Shown here: in pieces, positions 44,018-51,824 of the stretch
How positions within the stretch are numbered: position 1 is the first letter of the stretch
Layout of the letters: each line of letters begins with the position of its first letter
Assembly (NCBI GenBank): GCA_017432565.1
Contig: JAFRIW010000006.1
Location: forward strand, 1-64,000
Length of the DNA: 64,000 nucleotides
Direction: 5' to 3'
Source: Lachnospiraceae bacterium
GTDB taxonomy: Bacteria > Bacillota > Clostridia > Lachnospirales > Lachnospiraceae
Notes under the pieces: model-generated
The model's input: the letters and a program-made list of their open reading frames with translations, nothing else
The model's database searches: none
Told to the model about the DNA's origin: nothing
Program-made: the position numbers and the translations under genes

Positions 44018-44083
44018 AAGTGAGTCACGGGGACAGGTCCGCTGACTCAAAAGAGTCGGCGGACCTGTCCCCATGACTCACTT
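44018..44083. repeat. 66-bp near-perfect palindrome
   Basis: Arms of about 30 bp: AAGTGAGTCA plus GGGGACAGGTCCGC on the left, GCGGACCTGTCCCC plus TGACTCACTT on the right, with a centre of ACTC-AAAA-GAGT. Such GGGGACAGG-type palindromes resemble dispersed REP-like elements. No T tract follows, so it is not a typical terminator. Rest of the 43982-44159 gap: a TATAAT at 44089-44094 without a clear -35. Confidence 0.75.
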
Positions 44084-44159
44084 TGCGCTATAATACGGAA
44101 GGAAGCCGGACTGCGGGTGCGGACCGGTACAGCACATAAATGAATGGGCAGGAGTCGTT

Positions 44160-44786
44160 ATGGCAGAGAAATTACAGGACTTACTGAAACAGGAGAACAC
44201 GCAGACGATGCGGCCGGTCAGTGCGGGGCCGCGGATCTGTCCGAACTGCGGAGCCCCGACGCTCTCGGAGGTCTGCCAGTACTGCGGACAGTATGTCGGG
44301 ACGGTCGAGACGCAGGAGCTCACGGCGGAATATCCGGTTCTGCAGTGCCGGAATGCCTCCATCACCTTCTGGAACTTCCTGTTTCCGATGATCTTTTTTG
44401 TCATGTTCGGTTTTTTCGGCTTCATTTTTCCGCTGTTCTTCCGCGGGTTCGGTGATGACGACGGCTTTGTGCAGCTGATCGGCCTGCCTTTTGCCGCCAT
44501 CAGTATCGCTGCCGGTGTAATCATTGCGGTCCATCTTGTGCGCTATCTCAGCGTGCAGTTCCTGGGAACAGAGACCACGGCTGTCGTATACGGATATATG
44601 GATGACACGATCTCCTATAACGGACGTCCCGGACAGGTCGTCAAGCTCCTGCTGGACACCGCAAACGGAAAGCGTTTCATCTTCTACAGAACAGGAAAGA
44701 CCGAGAAGCCTTATGTCGTCAACAGCGTTGTCCGGCTGAAGGTCTGGAGAAACAATTTCCGGATCATGCCGGAAGTATATGAATAA
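44160..44786 (+). CDS. Zinc-ribbon membrane protein
   Basis: A 208-residue protein of unknown function. A zinc ribbon lies near the N terminus (CPNC...CQYC, residues 27-46). Two hydrophobic segments follow (around 70-97 and 106-130). The C-terminal soluble domain reads TTAVVYGYMDDTISYNGRPGQ onward, like DUF3592-type small beta domains. CAGGAG stands before the ATG. It precedes two other small membrane proteins. Confidence 0.7.
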   Translation: MAEKLQDLLKQENTQTMRPVSAGPRICPNCGAPTLSEVCQYCGQYVGTVETQELTAEYPVLQCRNASITFWNFLFPMIFFVMFGFFGFIFPLFFRGFGDDDGFVQLIGLPFAAISIAAGVIIAVHLVRYLSVQFLGTETTAVVYGYMDDTISYNGRPGQVVKLLLDTANGKRFIFYRTGKTEKPYVVNSVVRLKVWRNNFRIMPEVYE

Positions 44787-44800
44787 TTGTGCGCAAAGCT

Positions 44801-44828
44801 TTGTTTTTCCCGGGAAAAGTTTTATACT
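44801..44828 (+). promoter_or_regulatory. Promoter right against the next start codon
   Basis: TTGTTT (44801-44806), 16-bp spacer, TATACT (44823-44828). The predicted start (44835 or 44836) falls at the ATG of the next gene. Confidence 0.5.
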
Positions 44829-44835
44829 GTGGACT

Positions 44836-45333
44836 ATGTACGAAAACAATCAGAATAATCAGAACAGCTCCGATCAATATCGGAATAACTATGGAATGAA
44901 TAACTCGCCGCAGCCCGAAACGGCTCCCTGGCAGTCTTCCACCTCTCTCGATACAACCGCCATGATACTTGGCTTCGTGGCGATTATCGGGTCTTTTTTC
45001 ATGCCCGTTATTCTTCCGATGATCGCCGGTTCGATCTCCATCATTCTGGCGATTCTGTCAAAAGGAGGCCGCTCAGAGTTTTCGCCAGCGGCAAAACGCG
45101 GCTTCACGTTCTCCTTAGTCGCGATTATCGGGACTTTCGTGATGATGATTGCTCTGGCATTTACGACGATCCGCATGATGCGGGATCCGTCTTACCGGGA
45201 TCAGTTCAATCAGGTCTCACAGCAGCTCTATGGCTATACCATGGACGAGATGCTGGAGAACAGCTTCGGATATACGATGGAAGGCCTCCTGGACCGCTTC
45301 GGATTAACCGTGGAAGGAGGTGACCGGCCGTGA
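44836..45333 (+). CDS. DUF4190-like small membrane protein
   Basis: A 165-residue protein. An Asn/Gln-rich N terminus (YENNQNNQNSSDQYRNN) is followed by two hydrophobic segments (about residues 37-75 and 93-116), with a short soluble tail. The pattern is that of small DUF4190-type Firmicutes proteins. Function unknown. No ribosome site precedes the ATG at 44836, and the promoter lies immediately before it. A start at 44779 overlapping the previous gene is possible. It overlaps the next gene by four bases. Confidence 0.65.
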   Translation: MYENNQNNQNSSDQYRNNYGMNNSPQPETAPWQSSTSLDTTAMILGFVAIIGSFFMPVILPMIAGSISIILAILSKGGRSEFSPAAKRGFTFSLVAIIGTFVMMIALAFTTIRMMRDPSYRDQFNQVSQQLYGYTMDEMLENSFGYTMEGLLDRFGLTVEGGDRP

Positions 45334-46043
45334 AGTCAATTGCACAGCTGAAAGCGGATGCCCGCGCTTCTGTACTCGGTTTTCTGCCCACCCTGATCAT
45401 CGCCAATATCGGATATCTTGCGGCTTCCTACGTGCTGACAGCGCTTGTCGGCAACGTCGTGACCGGTGTGACGCTCCTCTCGATTCTGGCCTCTGTAGGC
45501 CTCAGCTTCCTGGTGTCGCTGATGATGGGCATCCTGCGCTACGGCCTGTACTCGCTTTATCTGAACCGCCAGTTTGAGCAGACAGTCAGCCCCTCCGATC
45601 TGTACCGGGGCTTCCGCGAACAGCCGGACCGGATCATCCGGGTTGAGGCAGCTTTTGCCGCAGTGGAGGCACTGGCTCTTCTGCCCTTCACTCTCTTTAC
45701 CTACCGCCTGGAAAGCATCACCGACTCTCCCGTGAAGTCGCTGACTCTGCTGCTTCTGGGTTATCTGGTCATCTTTACGATGGAAGTGGAATTTGCACCG
45801 ATCTGGTTCCTGATGCTGGACTTCCCGGATATGAAGGAAAAGCAGCTGTTCGTCACCAGTGCAAGAATGATGCGCGGCCACAGAAAGCAATATGTCCTTC
45901 TGACGCTTTCTTTCCTGCCGCTCTATCTCCTGGGCTTCCTCTCTTTCGGAATCGCCATGCTCTGGGTCATGGCCTATCGCTATGCATCCTGCGCAGCCTT
46001 CTACCGCAGCCTTGTTTCGCAGTACTCCTACACGGAACAGTAA
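45330..46043 (+). CDS. DUF975-family membrane protein
   Basis: A 237-residue protein with about five hydrophobic segments. The opening MKSIAQLKADARASVLG, the GLYSLYLNRQF segment and WFLMLDFPDMKEKQLFVTSARMMRGHRKQY are DUF975 hallmarks. Role unknown. The start codon is GTG, overlapping the previous TGA, after GGAGGTGACC. Its last codons lie in the first unit of a 22-bp tandem repeat. Confidence 0.85.
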   Translation: MKSIAQLKADARASVLGFLPTLIIANIGYLAASYVLTALVGNVVTGVTLLSILASVGLSFLVSLMMGILRYGLYSLYLNRQFEQTVSPSDLYRGFREQPDRIIRVEAAFAAVEALALLPFTLFTYRLESITDSPVKSLTLLLLGYLVIFTMEVEFAPIWFLMLDFPDMKEKQLFVTSARMMRGHRKQYVLLTLSFLPLYLLGFLSFGIAMLWVMAYRYASCAAFYRSLVSQYSYTEQ

Positions 46044-46086
46044 GTACTCCTGCACGGAACAGTAAGTACTCCTGCACAAAACAGTG
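46021..46086. repeat. Three 22-bp tandem repeats across the DUF975 stop codon
   Basis: Three copies of AGTACTCCTGCACGGAACAG-TA type beginning at 46021, 46043 and 46065. The TAA stop lies at the end of unit 1, so units 2 and 3 are non-coding. Third copy carries two changes. Confidence 0.85.
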
Positions 46087-46120
46087 AGGCAGGCTGCGAA
46101 ATCCGCTCACCTTCATTAAT

Positions 46121-46399
46121 TGTACCTTTTTCCTGTTTTCCTGCTCTTTATGGTCATTTTTCGGGAGGTGTTTTTCCCCTTCATTCACGAAAATTGACCA
46201 TCTTTTCATTTTTTCTCGTGTTTGAGTACATTTTTTACGGATATCTGCATCTTCTTCTCAGGATTTATGAGCTGAAAAGTGACCACGTTTTTTGAATTTC
46301 TCCTGCTTGAGTACAATTTCGCAAAATCAGCATATTCTCTCATAGATATTTCCGACGAAAAATTGACCATAATTCACATAAAACCGGGTATTGAGTACA
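46121..46399. mobile_element. About 280-bp relic with transposon-end-like repeats
   Basis: Box A (TTGACCA) at 46194, 46279 (GTGACCA) and 46363 and box B (TTGAGTACA) at 46222, 46307 and 46391 form three direct units. A-to-B distance is exactly 28 bp each time, with an 84-85 bp period. One inverted, weaker unit (TGTACC at 46121, TGGTCAT at 46151) keeps the same 28-bp spacing. The block starts TGTAC and ends GTACA. Multiple subterminal repeats with TG...CA ends are known for IS21-family elements. No transposase is present, so this could be a MITE or an excision scar. Confidence 0.5.
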
Positions 46400-46470
46400 A
46401 TCCTGCATTTCTCGGCCACTTTTCACTTTCCCCACGCTTCCGGCACTTTAACCACAAGCCCGACTGAAAC

Positions 46471-46508
46471 AAAAAACTTCCGGCAGCCTGAAGCCGCCGG
46501 AAGTTTTT
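46471..46508. terminator. Bidirectional terminator
   Basis: AAAAAACTTCCGGC...GCCGGAAGTTTTT: a strong stem with A run and T run on the two sides. On the minus strand it ends the fucI-like gene. Confidence 0.85.
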
Positions 46509-46559
46509 CAGTTTACTGGTTTATATCCGAAAGTTGTCTTCGGAGGTTATCCCCACGGA

Positions 46560-48044
46560 TCAGCCCCAGGGATTCTCTGTCGGATACCGGACGCCTGCCG
46601 GCTGGTTGTAGCCGATCTCGTCAACCGGGACACCGATGTACTTGAAGACTTCGAACAGAGCCTTGCCGTGCTTGCCGAACGCAACTGCCCCGTGGTGAGG
46701 ATAGTTCTTCTCAAGCAGCACGTGACGATAGAAGCGGCCCATTTCCGGAATAGCGAAAACGCCGATTCCGCCGAAGGATCTGGTCGCTACCGGAAGAACC
46801 TCGCCTTCTGCGATGTAAGCGCGAAGCTTCGCATCCGCGGTGCTCTGCAGACGATAGAAGGTGATGTCGCCCGGGATGATGTCGCCTTCGAGCGTGCCGT
46901 TCGTGACCTCGATCGGAAGGGATCTTGCCATGATCTTCTGATACTTCATCTCGTGGAATGCCAGCTTCGAAGAGCAAGTATTGCCGCAGTGGAAGCCCAT
47001 GAAGGTGTCGGTCAGCTTGTAAGGGAACTTGCCCTCGATGCTCTCCTTGAACATATCCTTCGGGACAGAGTTGTTGATATCGAGCAGCGTGACGATATCC
47101 TGGCTGACGACTTCGCCGATGTACTCGGACAGTGCGCCGTAGATATCCACTTCACAGGAAACCGGATAGCCCTGGCCTGCCAGGCGGCTGTTGACATAGC
47201 ACGGAACAAAACCGAACTGTGTCTGGAATGCCGGCCAGCACTTGGTGGTCAGAACGACATACTTGCGATAGCCTCTGTGAGCGTCTGCCCAATCCTTCAG
47301 GGTCAGCTCATACTGAGCCAGCTTCGGAAGAACTTCAGGCTTCTTGTTGCCGGTGCCGAGCTCTGCTGCCATCTCTTCGACCAGTGCAGGAATTCTCTCG
47401 TCGCCTGCGTGGTTGTTGAAGGACTCGAACAGATCCAGTTCGGAGTTCTCTTCGATCTCGACGTTGATATTGTAGAGCTGCTTGATCGGTGCGTTGCAGG
47501 CAAGGAAGTTCAGCGGACGAGGTCCGAAGCTGATGATCTTCAGATCGTTGAGCGCGATGACCGCTCTTGCGACGGGCAGGAAGTCGTGGATCATATCCGC
47601 GCAGTCCTCTGCATCACCGACCGGATATTCCGGAATATAAGCCTTCACATTGCGAAGTGCCAGGTTGTAGCTTGCATTCAGCATACCGCAGTAAGCATCG
47701 CCGCGGCCGTCGGACAGATCGTTCTGGCTCTCTTCTGCAGCTGCGCAGAACATCTTCGGTCCGTCAAAATGCTTCGCGAGCAGGGTCTCGGAAATTTCAG
47801 GTCCGAAGTTTCCAAGGTAAACGCAGAGCGCGTTGCAGCCTGCCTTCTTGATATCCTCAAGTGCGTTGACCATGTCGATTTCGCTCTCGATAATGGTCAC
47901 GGGGCACTCATAGATGTCCGCTGCGCCATACTTGTCCGTATATGCCTTGACCAGCGCCGCACGGCGGTTGATGGTCAGTTCTGCCGGGAAGCAGTCGCGG
48001 CTGACACCGACGATACCGATTTTCACTACAGGGATGTTGTTCAT
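46560..48044 (-). CDS. L-fucose/L-arabinose isomerase-family protein
   Basis: A 494-residue cytoplasmic protein of the FucI/AraA fold. Recognisable parts are the N-terminal VKIGIVGVSRDCFPAELT, the central substrate region and a C-terminal domain with GGIGVFAIPEMGRFYRHV. True fucose isomerases are about 590 residues, so this is a shorter branch; the isomerised sugar is uncertain. AGGAGG before the ATG. It follows the DUF4867 gene with 255 bp between that fold into a large hairpin. Confidence 0.82.
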   Translation of the reverse strand: MNNIPVVKIGIVGVSRDCFPAELTINRRAALVKAYTDKYGAADIYECPVTIIESEIDMVNALEDIKKAGCNALCVYLGNFGPEISETLLAKHFDGPKMFCAAAEESQNDLSDGRGDAYCGMLNASYNLALRNVKAYIPEYPVGDAEDCADMIHDFLPVARAVIALNDLKIISFGPRPLNFLACNAPIKQLYNINVEIEENSELDLFESFNNHAGDERIPALVEEMAAELGTGNKKPEVLPKLAQYELTLKDWADAHRGYRKYVVLTTKCWPAFQTQFGFVPCYVNSRLAGQGYPVSCEVDIYGALSEYIGEVVSQDIVTLLDINNSVPKDMFKESIEGKFPYKLTDTFMGFHCGNTCSSKLAFHEMKYQKIMARSLPIEVTNGTLEGDIIPGDITFYRLQSTADAKLRAYIAEGEVLPVATRSFGGIGVFAIPEMGRFYRHVLLEKNYPHHGAVAFGKHGKALFEVFKYIGVPVDEIGYNQPAGVRYPTENPWG

Positions 48045-48106
48045 AACCTTTGTACCTCCTACTATTATAGTTTTCTTATAAAACCCTATATAAATTTTTA
48101 ATAAAA

Positions 48107-48271
48107 CACGAATCTGAACCTGCTTGAAGATACATTCGGATTCCGCTTCGCTTCATCCTCATGTCCGTTGTCGTCAGATGCGCGAGAACTTTCGTTCTCT
48201 TTCTCGTCTTCTGCGCAGTTCAGATTCTCGTGCAGGCACGAATCTGAACCTGCTTGAAGACGCGCATCTGA
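48107..48271. repeat. Large folded element with a 24-bp direct repeat
   Basis: On the minus strand a long imperfect hairpin spans 48271-48174: outer TCAGATGCGCG/CGCGCATCTGA, middle GTCTTC/GAAGAC, inner CAGATTCGTG/CACGA-ATCTG. Its CACGAATCTGAACC-TGCTTGAAGA segment (48237-48260) recurs at 48107-48130, 130 bp away. Transcribed between DUF4867 and the fucI-like gene, it could be a REP-like insertion or an RNA element. Confidence 0.75.
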
Positions 48272-48299
48272 CTCCTGATTCCTTCGCGCGCCTGACTCG

Positions 48300-48923
48300 T
48301 TATACGCTCAAGTTTTCGCCTTCGAGTCCGATGAAGGCGTTTTCGCCGCAGCCGCCCTCGGCATGGGCAAGAAGCCACTTGTTGGTTGCGGTCATGAGTT
48401 TCTCTTCTCCGTCCAGAACCTCGAGCTTCTCAGGAAGATCGTAGTTGGTTCCCTTCGGAAGAATGACGACGACGCGGAAGCCGTTGTCGCTCGTCTGGCA
48501 GGGAGCATAATGCAGGGTCGTCGCATAGACCTCGACCATGACGCCGGCCGGTACGCAGAATGCCTTGCAGGTCGCTGTGTCCAGCTTATGCTCATGCGAA
48601 ATATCCGTCTGCTTTGCGAGAATCAGAATCGCATCCTCACCGACTGCAATGTTGAACTCGCTGCTGCGGTGATACTCAAGCGCGTTCAGCATTTTGTTGT
48701 GGCCGTTGCAGTATCCGACCTGGATCGGAATAAAGCCGTACATCGCCTTCTCCAGCTGCTTCGATACCGCGAGTTTCTCGAGCTCGGGATCGCCCGGAAC
48801 ATAGATCGTCCCTTCCGGACAGGGCGTCTTCATCATGCCTTCCAGAAGCTCTGTCAGGTCATACCCCGTCACGACCCGGCCGTATTCCCGGAATTCCGGA
48901 TCATTTACACTATAGATTTTCAT
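48300..48923 (-). CDS. DUF4867-family cupin-like protein
   Basis: A 207-residue cytoplasmic protein, opening MKIYSVNDPEFREYGRVV and carrying ALEYHRSSEFNIAVGEDAILIL, HEHKLDT and MVEVYATTLHYAPC, with the family's cupin-like pattern. It is commonly found beside FucI-like genes, so it may help in the same sugar isomerisation. Start at 48923 after GGAGGG; longer in-frame starts have no ribosome site. First gene of the two-gene unit. Confidence 0.78.
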   Translation of the reverse strand: MKIYSVNDPEFREYGRVVTGYDLTELLEGMMKTPCPEGTIYVPGDPELEKLAVSKQLEKAMYGFIPIQVGYCNGHNKMLNALEYHRSSEFNIAVGEDAILILAKQTDISHEHKLDTATCKAFCVPAGVMVEVYATTLHYAPCQTSDNGFRVVVILPKGTNYDLPEKLEVLDGEEKLMTATNKWLLAHAEGGCGENAFIGLEGENLSV

Positions 48924-49153
48924 GTCTGTAACCCTCCTGCAATTGAGCTGCACGCCAGGCCTTTTCCGACAGCTTTTACTGCCCTCCGCAGTACGGAAAA
49001 AATGCCGCGCGGCGGCGGCCGGCACTGCGCCTTTTTCAACACTCTAATTGTATCACAAATACAGGAATCCGCACGTGCACAATATTGCGATGAATCGCAC
49101 AAAATTGCCGTTTTTGATCAGTCGGAAAACCGGTCACAGCCAGGAGGACCGTT

Positions 49154-49717
49154 TTACGCGCCGAGCAGATGAGAAATAAGAATACGAAGACCCAGAAAGA
49201 TCAAAATCACGCCGCCGGCAATCTGTGCCCGGTCGGAGAAACGTTCGCCCACCCGGCTGCCCAGAATGACGCCGAGGGCAGATAAGACAAAAGTACAGAC
49301 GCCGATAAAGACCGCGGATGTAAATATACTGACACCCAGCAGGCCGAGGCCCAGTCCCACTGCCAGTGCATCGATCGACGTCGCGATGGCCATAAGAAAC
49401 ATCGTCCACGGATCAGTGCGGCTGTCGACCTTCTCCTCGCCGCCCGAGACGCTCTCCCGGATCATATTGGCACCGATGCCGGCGAGCAGAAGGAACGCAA
49501 TCCAGTGGTCATATTTTTCAATGTAATGAATAAACCGGCTGCCAAGAAAGGCGCCGATCAGCGGCATCAGAAACTGGAAAAAGCCGAACCAGAGGCCGCA
49601 CGAAAGTGCAAGCCCTGTCCGGCTCTTTCTGCCACAGGCAAGTCCTTTACAGACCGCCACGGAGAATGCGTCGGCCGAGAGGCCGACCGCAGTCAGTAAT
49701 AATTCCCAGAAACCCAT
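49154..49717 (-). CDS. mntP: Manganese efflux pump MntP
   Basis: A 187-residue membrane protein with six spans that exports Mn2+. The two family motifs are GLSADAFSVAVCKG near the N terminus and IATSIDALAVGLGLGL in the middle, each with the key Asp. Usual length. The ribosome site AGGTAG is modest. The 125-bp region before it has GC-rich repeats but no recognisable yybP-ykoY manganese riboswitch. Confidence 0.92.
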   Translation of the reverse strand: MGFWELLLTAVGLSADAFSVAVCKGLACGRKSRTGLALSCGLWFGFFQFLMPLIGAFLGSRFIHYIEKYDHWIAFLLLAGIGANMIRESVSGGEEKVDSRTDPWTMFLMAIATSIDALAVGLGLGLLGVSIFTSAVFIGVCTFVLSALGVILGSRVGERFSDRAQIAGGVILIFLGLRILISHLLGA

Positions 49718-49842
49718 AATCGAAATCTACCTGCATCGAAGCGGAGCCTGCCTTGCCCCGCTGCGATACTGCCTTTACCCTGCAGCAGAATCTACCCTTA
49801 TTCTGCCGCGGAATCTTCCTGTGCCGTTTCGGAAATGACGGC

Positions 49843-50643
49843 TTACTCTGCTGCGGAGAGAATCATGCGGTCGGAGAGCTCTCCGTCGCCCGTCTCCTCG
49901 AATTTGCGCAGCAGATCCGACACGTGAAGATTCTTCTTCTCTTCACCCGAGACGTCATAGATGATCCGTCCGCCGCTCATCATGACCAGACGGTTGCCGT
50001 GGCGGATGGCGTCCTTCATGTTGTGTGTGACCATCAGGGTCGTCAGATGATCCTTCTCGACCACCGTCGTCGTGGCCTCCAGCACCTTCTCAGCCGTCTT
50101 CGGATCCAGCGCGGCCGTGTGCTCGTCCAGAAGCAGGAGCCTGGGCTTCTGCAGCGTCGCCATCAGCAGCGTCAGCGCCTGCCGCTGTCCGCCGGACAGC
50201 AGACCGACCTTCACCGTGAGGCGCTCTTCCAGCCCGAGATTCAGGATTTTGAGCTTCTCGCGGTACTCATCGCGCTCCGCCTGCGTGACGGCCCAGCGCA
50301 GCCCTCTCGACAGTCCGCGGCGCGCGGCGAGAGCGAGATTTTCATCAATCTGCATCGTCGCAGCCGTGCCCGTCATCGGGTCCTGGAACACGCGTCCGAC
50401 ATAGGCTGCCCGCTTGAAATCCGGAAGTCCGGTCACATCTTTTCCGTCGATCAGAATGCTGCCGTTATCCACCGGCCACACACCTGCGATGGCATTCAGC
50501 ATCGTGGATTTTCCCGCGCCGTTGCCGCCGATCACGGTGACAAAATCTCCCTCATTCAGGCGGAGATTGATGTTCAGCAGTGCCTTTTTCTCATTGATCG
50601 TTCCGGGATTGAACGTCTTGCTGACATTCTTCAGTTCCAGCAT
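49843..50643 (-). CDS. ABC transporter ATP-binding protein
   Basis: A 266-residue ATPase. Walker A GGNGAGKS at 39-46, signature LSGGQRQ near 147, Walker B LLLLDEHTAALD near 168, switch His in VTHN. It energises the permease encoded just upstream (one base apart). Members of this group partner with PF04392 substrate-binding proteins. Substrate not defined; see the binding protein. Confidence 0.93.
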   Translation of the reverse strand: MLELKNVSKTFNPGTINEKKALLNINLRLNEGDFVTVIGGNGAGKSTMLNAIAGVWPVDNGSILIDGKDVTGLPDFKRAAYVGRVFQDPMTGTAATMQIDENLALAARRGLSRGLRWAVTQAERDEYREKLKILNLGLEERLTVKVGLLSGGQRQALTLLMATLQKPRLLLLDEHTAALDPKTAEKVLEATTTVVEKDHLTTLMVTHNMKDAIRHGNRLVMMSGGRIIYDVSGEEKKNLHVSDLLRKFEETGDGELSDRMILSAAE

Positions 50644-50644
50644 C

Positions 50645-51703
50645 TCACTTCACCCCCTTGTCAGCCGCATCGGTCTCACCGGCAGATTGCGCATTGTCCG
50701 TGTTCTGCGGCTTGTCCCACGCGTAAGGATCGCGGTCATACGCCTCAACAGCGGAAGCCGCCGCATCCTTGCCGGCCCTGCGGAAACTGCTCTTCGACTG
50801 TCCGCGCAGGTACGGCACCGCCAGGAAAATAGCCACAATGACTGCCGTGAACAGCTTCATCAGGTTGGAGTCCAGCTTCAGCCAGAGCACCACGGTGTAA
50901 ACGATGTAATAGAGGATGCCGCCGATGACGACGAATGCAAGCCGTCCGGCAAAATTCAGATGCTTTCCTAGCAGTGCCTCTCCGATGACCTCGCCGATAA
51001 TGACGGCGGCCAGACCGATGACGATCGCGCCGCGGCCGCTGTTGACGTCCGCAAAGCCCGAGTACTGCGCGGAGAGCGCGCCGGCCATGGCGACCAGTCC
51101 GTTAGAGATCGCAAGACCCAGCACCTTCATGGAATTGATGTTGATTCCCTGCGCCTTCGCCATCTGCTGGTTGCAGCCCGTCGCACGGATCGAACTGCCG
51201 AGCTCGGTTCCGAAGAACCAGTACAGCAGCGCGATGATCGCCGCGGAGAACAGAACACCGGTGAGAATCGCCTTCGGAATCGTCCGGGAGCTGATGATCA
51301 GCGCGTATTTGTCGACGCTGACCGCCTGATTGGCCTTAAAGCCCATGATCGCCAAATTGATCGAATACAGCGCGTACTGCGTCAGAATTCCTGACAATAT
51401 TGCCGGAATACCGAGCTTGGTGTGCAGAAGGCCCGTCACCGTGCCGGCGACGAGTCCCGCAGCCATGGCGATCAGCGTCGCGGCCCAGGGATTGACACCG
51501 GACAGGATCAGCATGACAACCACTGCGCTTCCTGTCGAGAACGTGCCGTCCACAGACAGATCCGCAATGTCCAGCAGCCGGAAGGTAATATAGACGCCGA
51601 GCGCCATCAACCCCCAGACCAGTCCCTGCGCCACACCGGCAGGAATCCGCGCAAACAATCCGGGCAGGCTCAAAGATGCAAAATATGAAGCGACTGCTCC
51701 CAT
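50645..51703 (-). CDS. ABC transporter permease, BPD_transp_2 type
   Basis: A 352-residue membrane permease with 8-10 spans, opening GLVWGLMALGVYITFRLLDIADLSVDGTFSTG. EAA-like loop: NQQMAKAQGININSMKVLGLAISN. A charged C-terminal tail of about 45 residues (SSFRRAGKDAAASAVEAYDR...) extends past the last span and is unusual. CTGGAGG before the ATG. Second gene of a three-gene import operon. Confidence 0.9.
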   Translation of the reverse strand: MGAVASYFASLSLPGLFARIPAGVAQGLVWGLMALGVYITFRLLDIADLSVDGTFSTGSAVVVMLILSGVNPWAATLIAMAAGLVAGTVTGLLHTKLGIPAILSGILTQYALYSINLAIMGFKANQAVSVDKYALIISSRTIPKAILTGVLFSAAIIALLYWFFGTELGSSIRATGCNQQMAKAQGININSMKVLGLAISNGLVAMAGALSAQYSGFADVNSGRGAIVIGLAAVIIGEVIGEALLGKHLNFAGRLAFVVIGGILYYIVYTVVLWLKLDSNLMKLFTAVIVAIFLAVPYLRGQSKSSFRRAGKDAAASAVEAYDRDPYAWDKPQNTDNAQSAGETDAADKGVK

Positions 51704-51754
51704 TTCTCTTCCTCCAGAATCTTTTCAAATAACAACTGATGTATCATAACACAA

Positions 51755-51780
51755 GCGGGGCGCTGTTGTCAGCACCCCGC
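51755..51780 (-). promoter_or_regulatory. Intercistronic stem-loop after the binding-protein gene
   Basis: Arms GCGGGGTGCTG/CAGCGCCCCGC around a short loop, no T tract. As in the other import operons here, it may set a high ratio of binding protein to permease. Confidence 0.7.
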
Positions 51781-51824
51781 CGCGGCAGGATTAACCTTAA
51801 ATATGTAGTCTGATTTTGCCCGGA

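Noticed and set aside
46194..46399. CRISPR-like array
   Set aside because: Only three direct units, conserved boxes of 7-9 bp, no cas genes; a transposon end fits better.
49718..49842. yybP-ykoY manganese riboswitch before mntP
   Set aside because: I looked for the conserved aptamer sequences and did not find them in the 125-bp gap, only GC-rich repeats.
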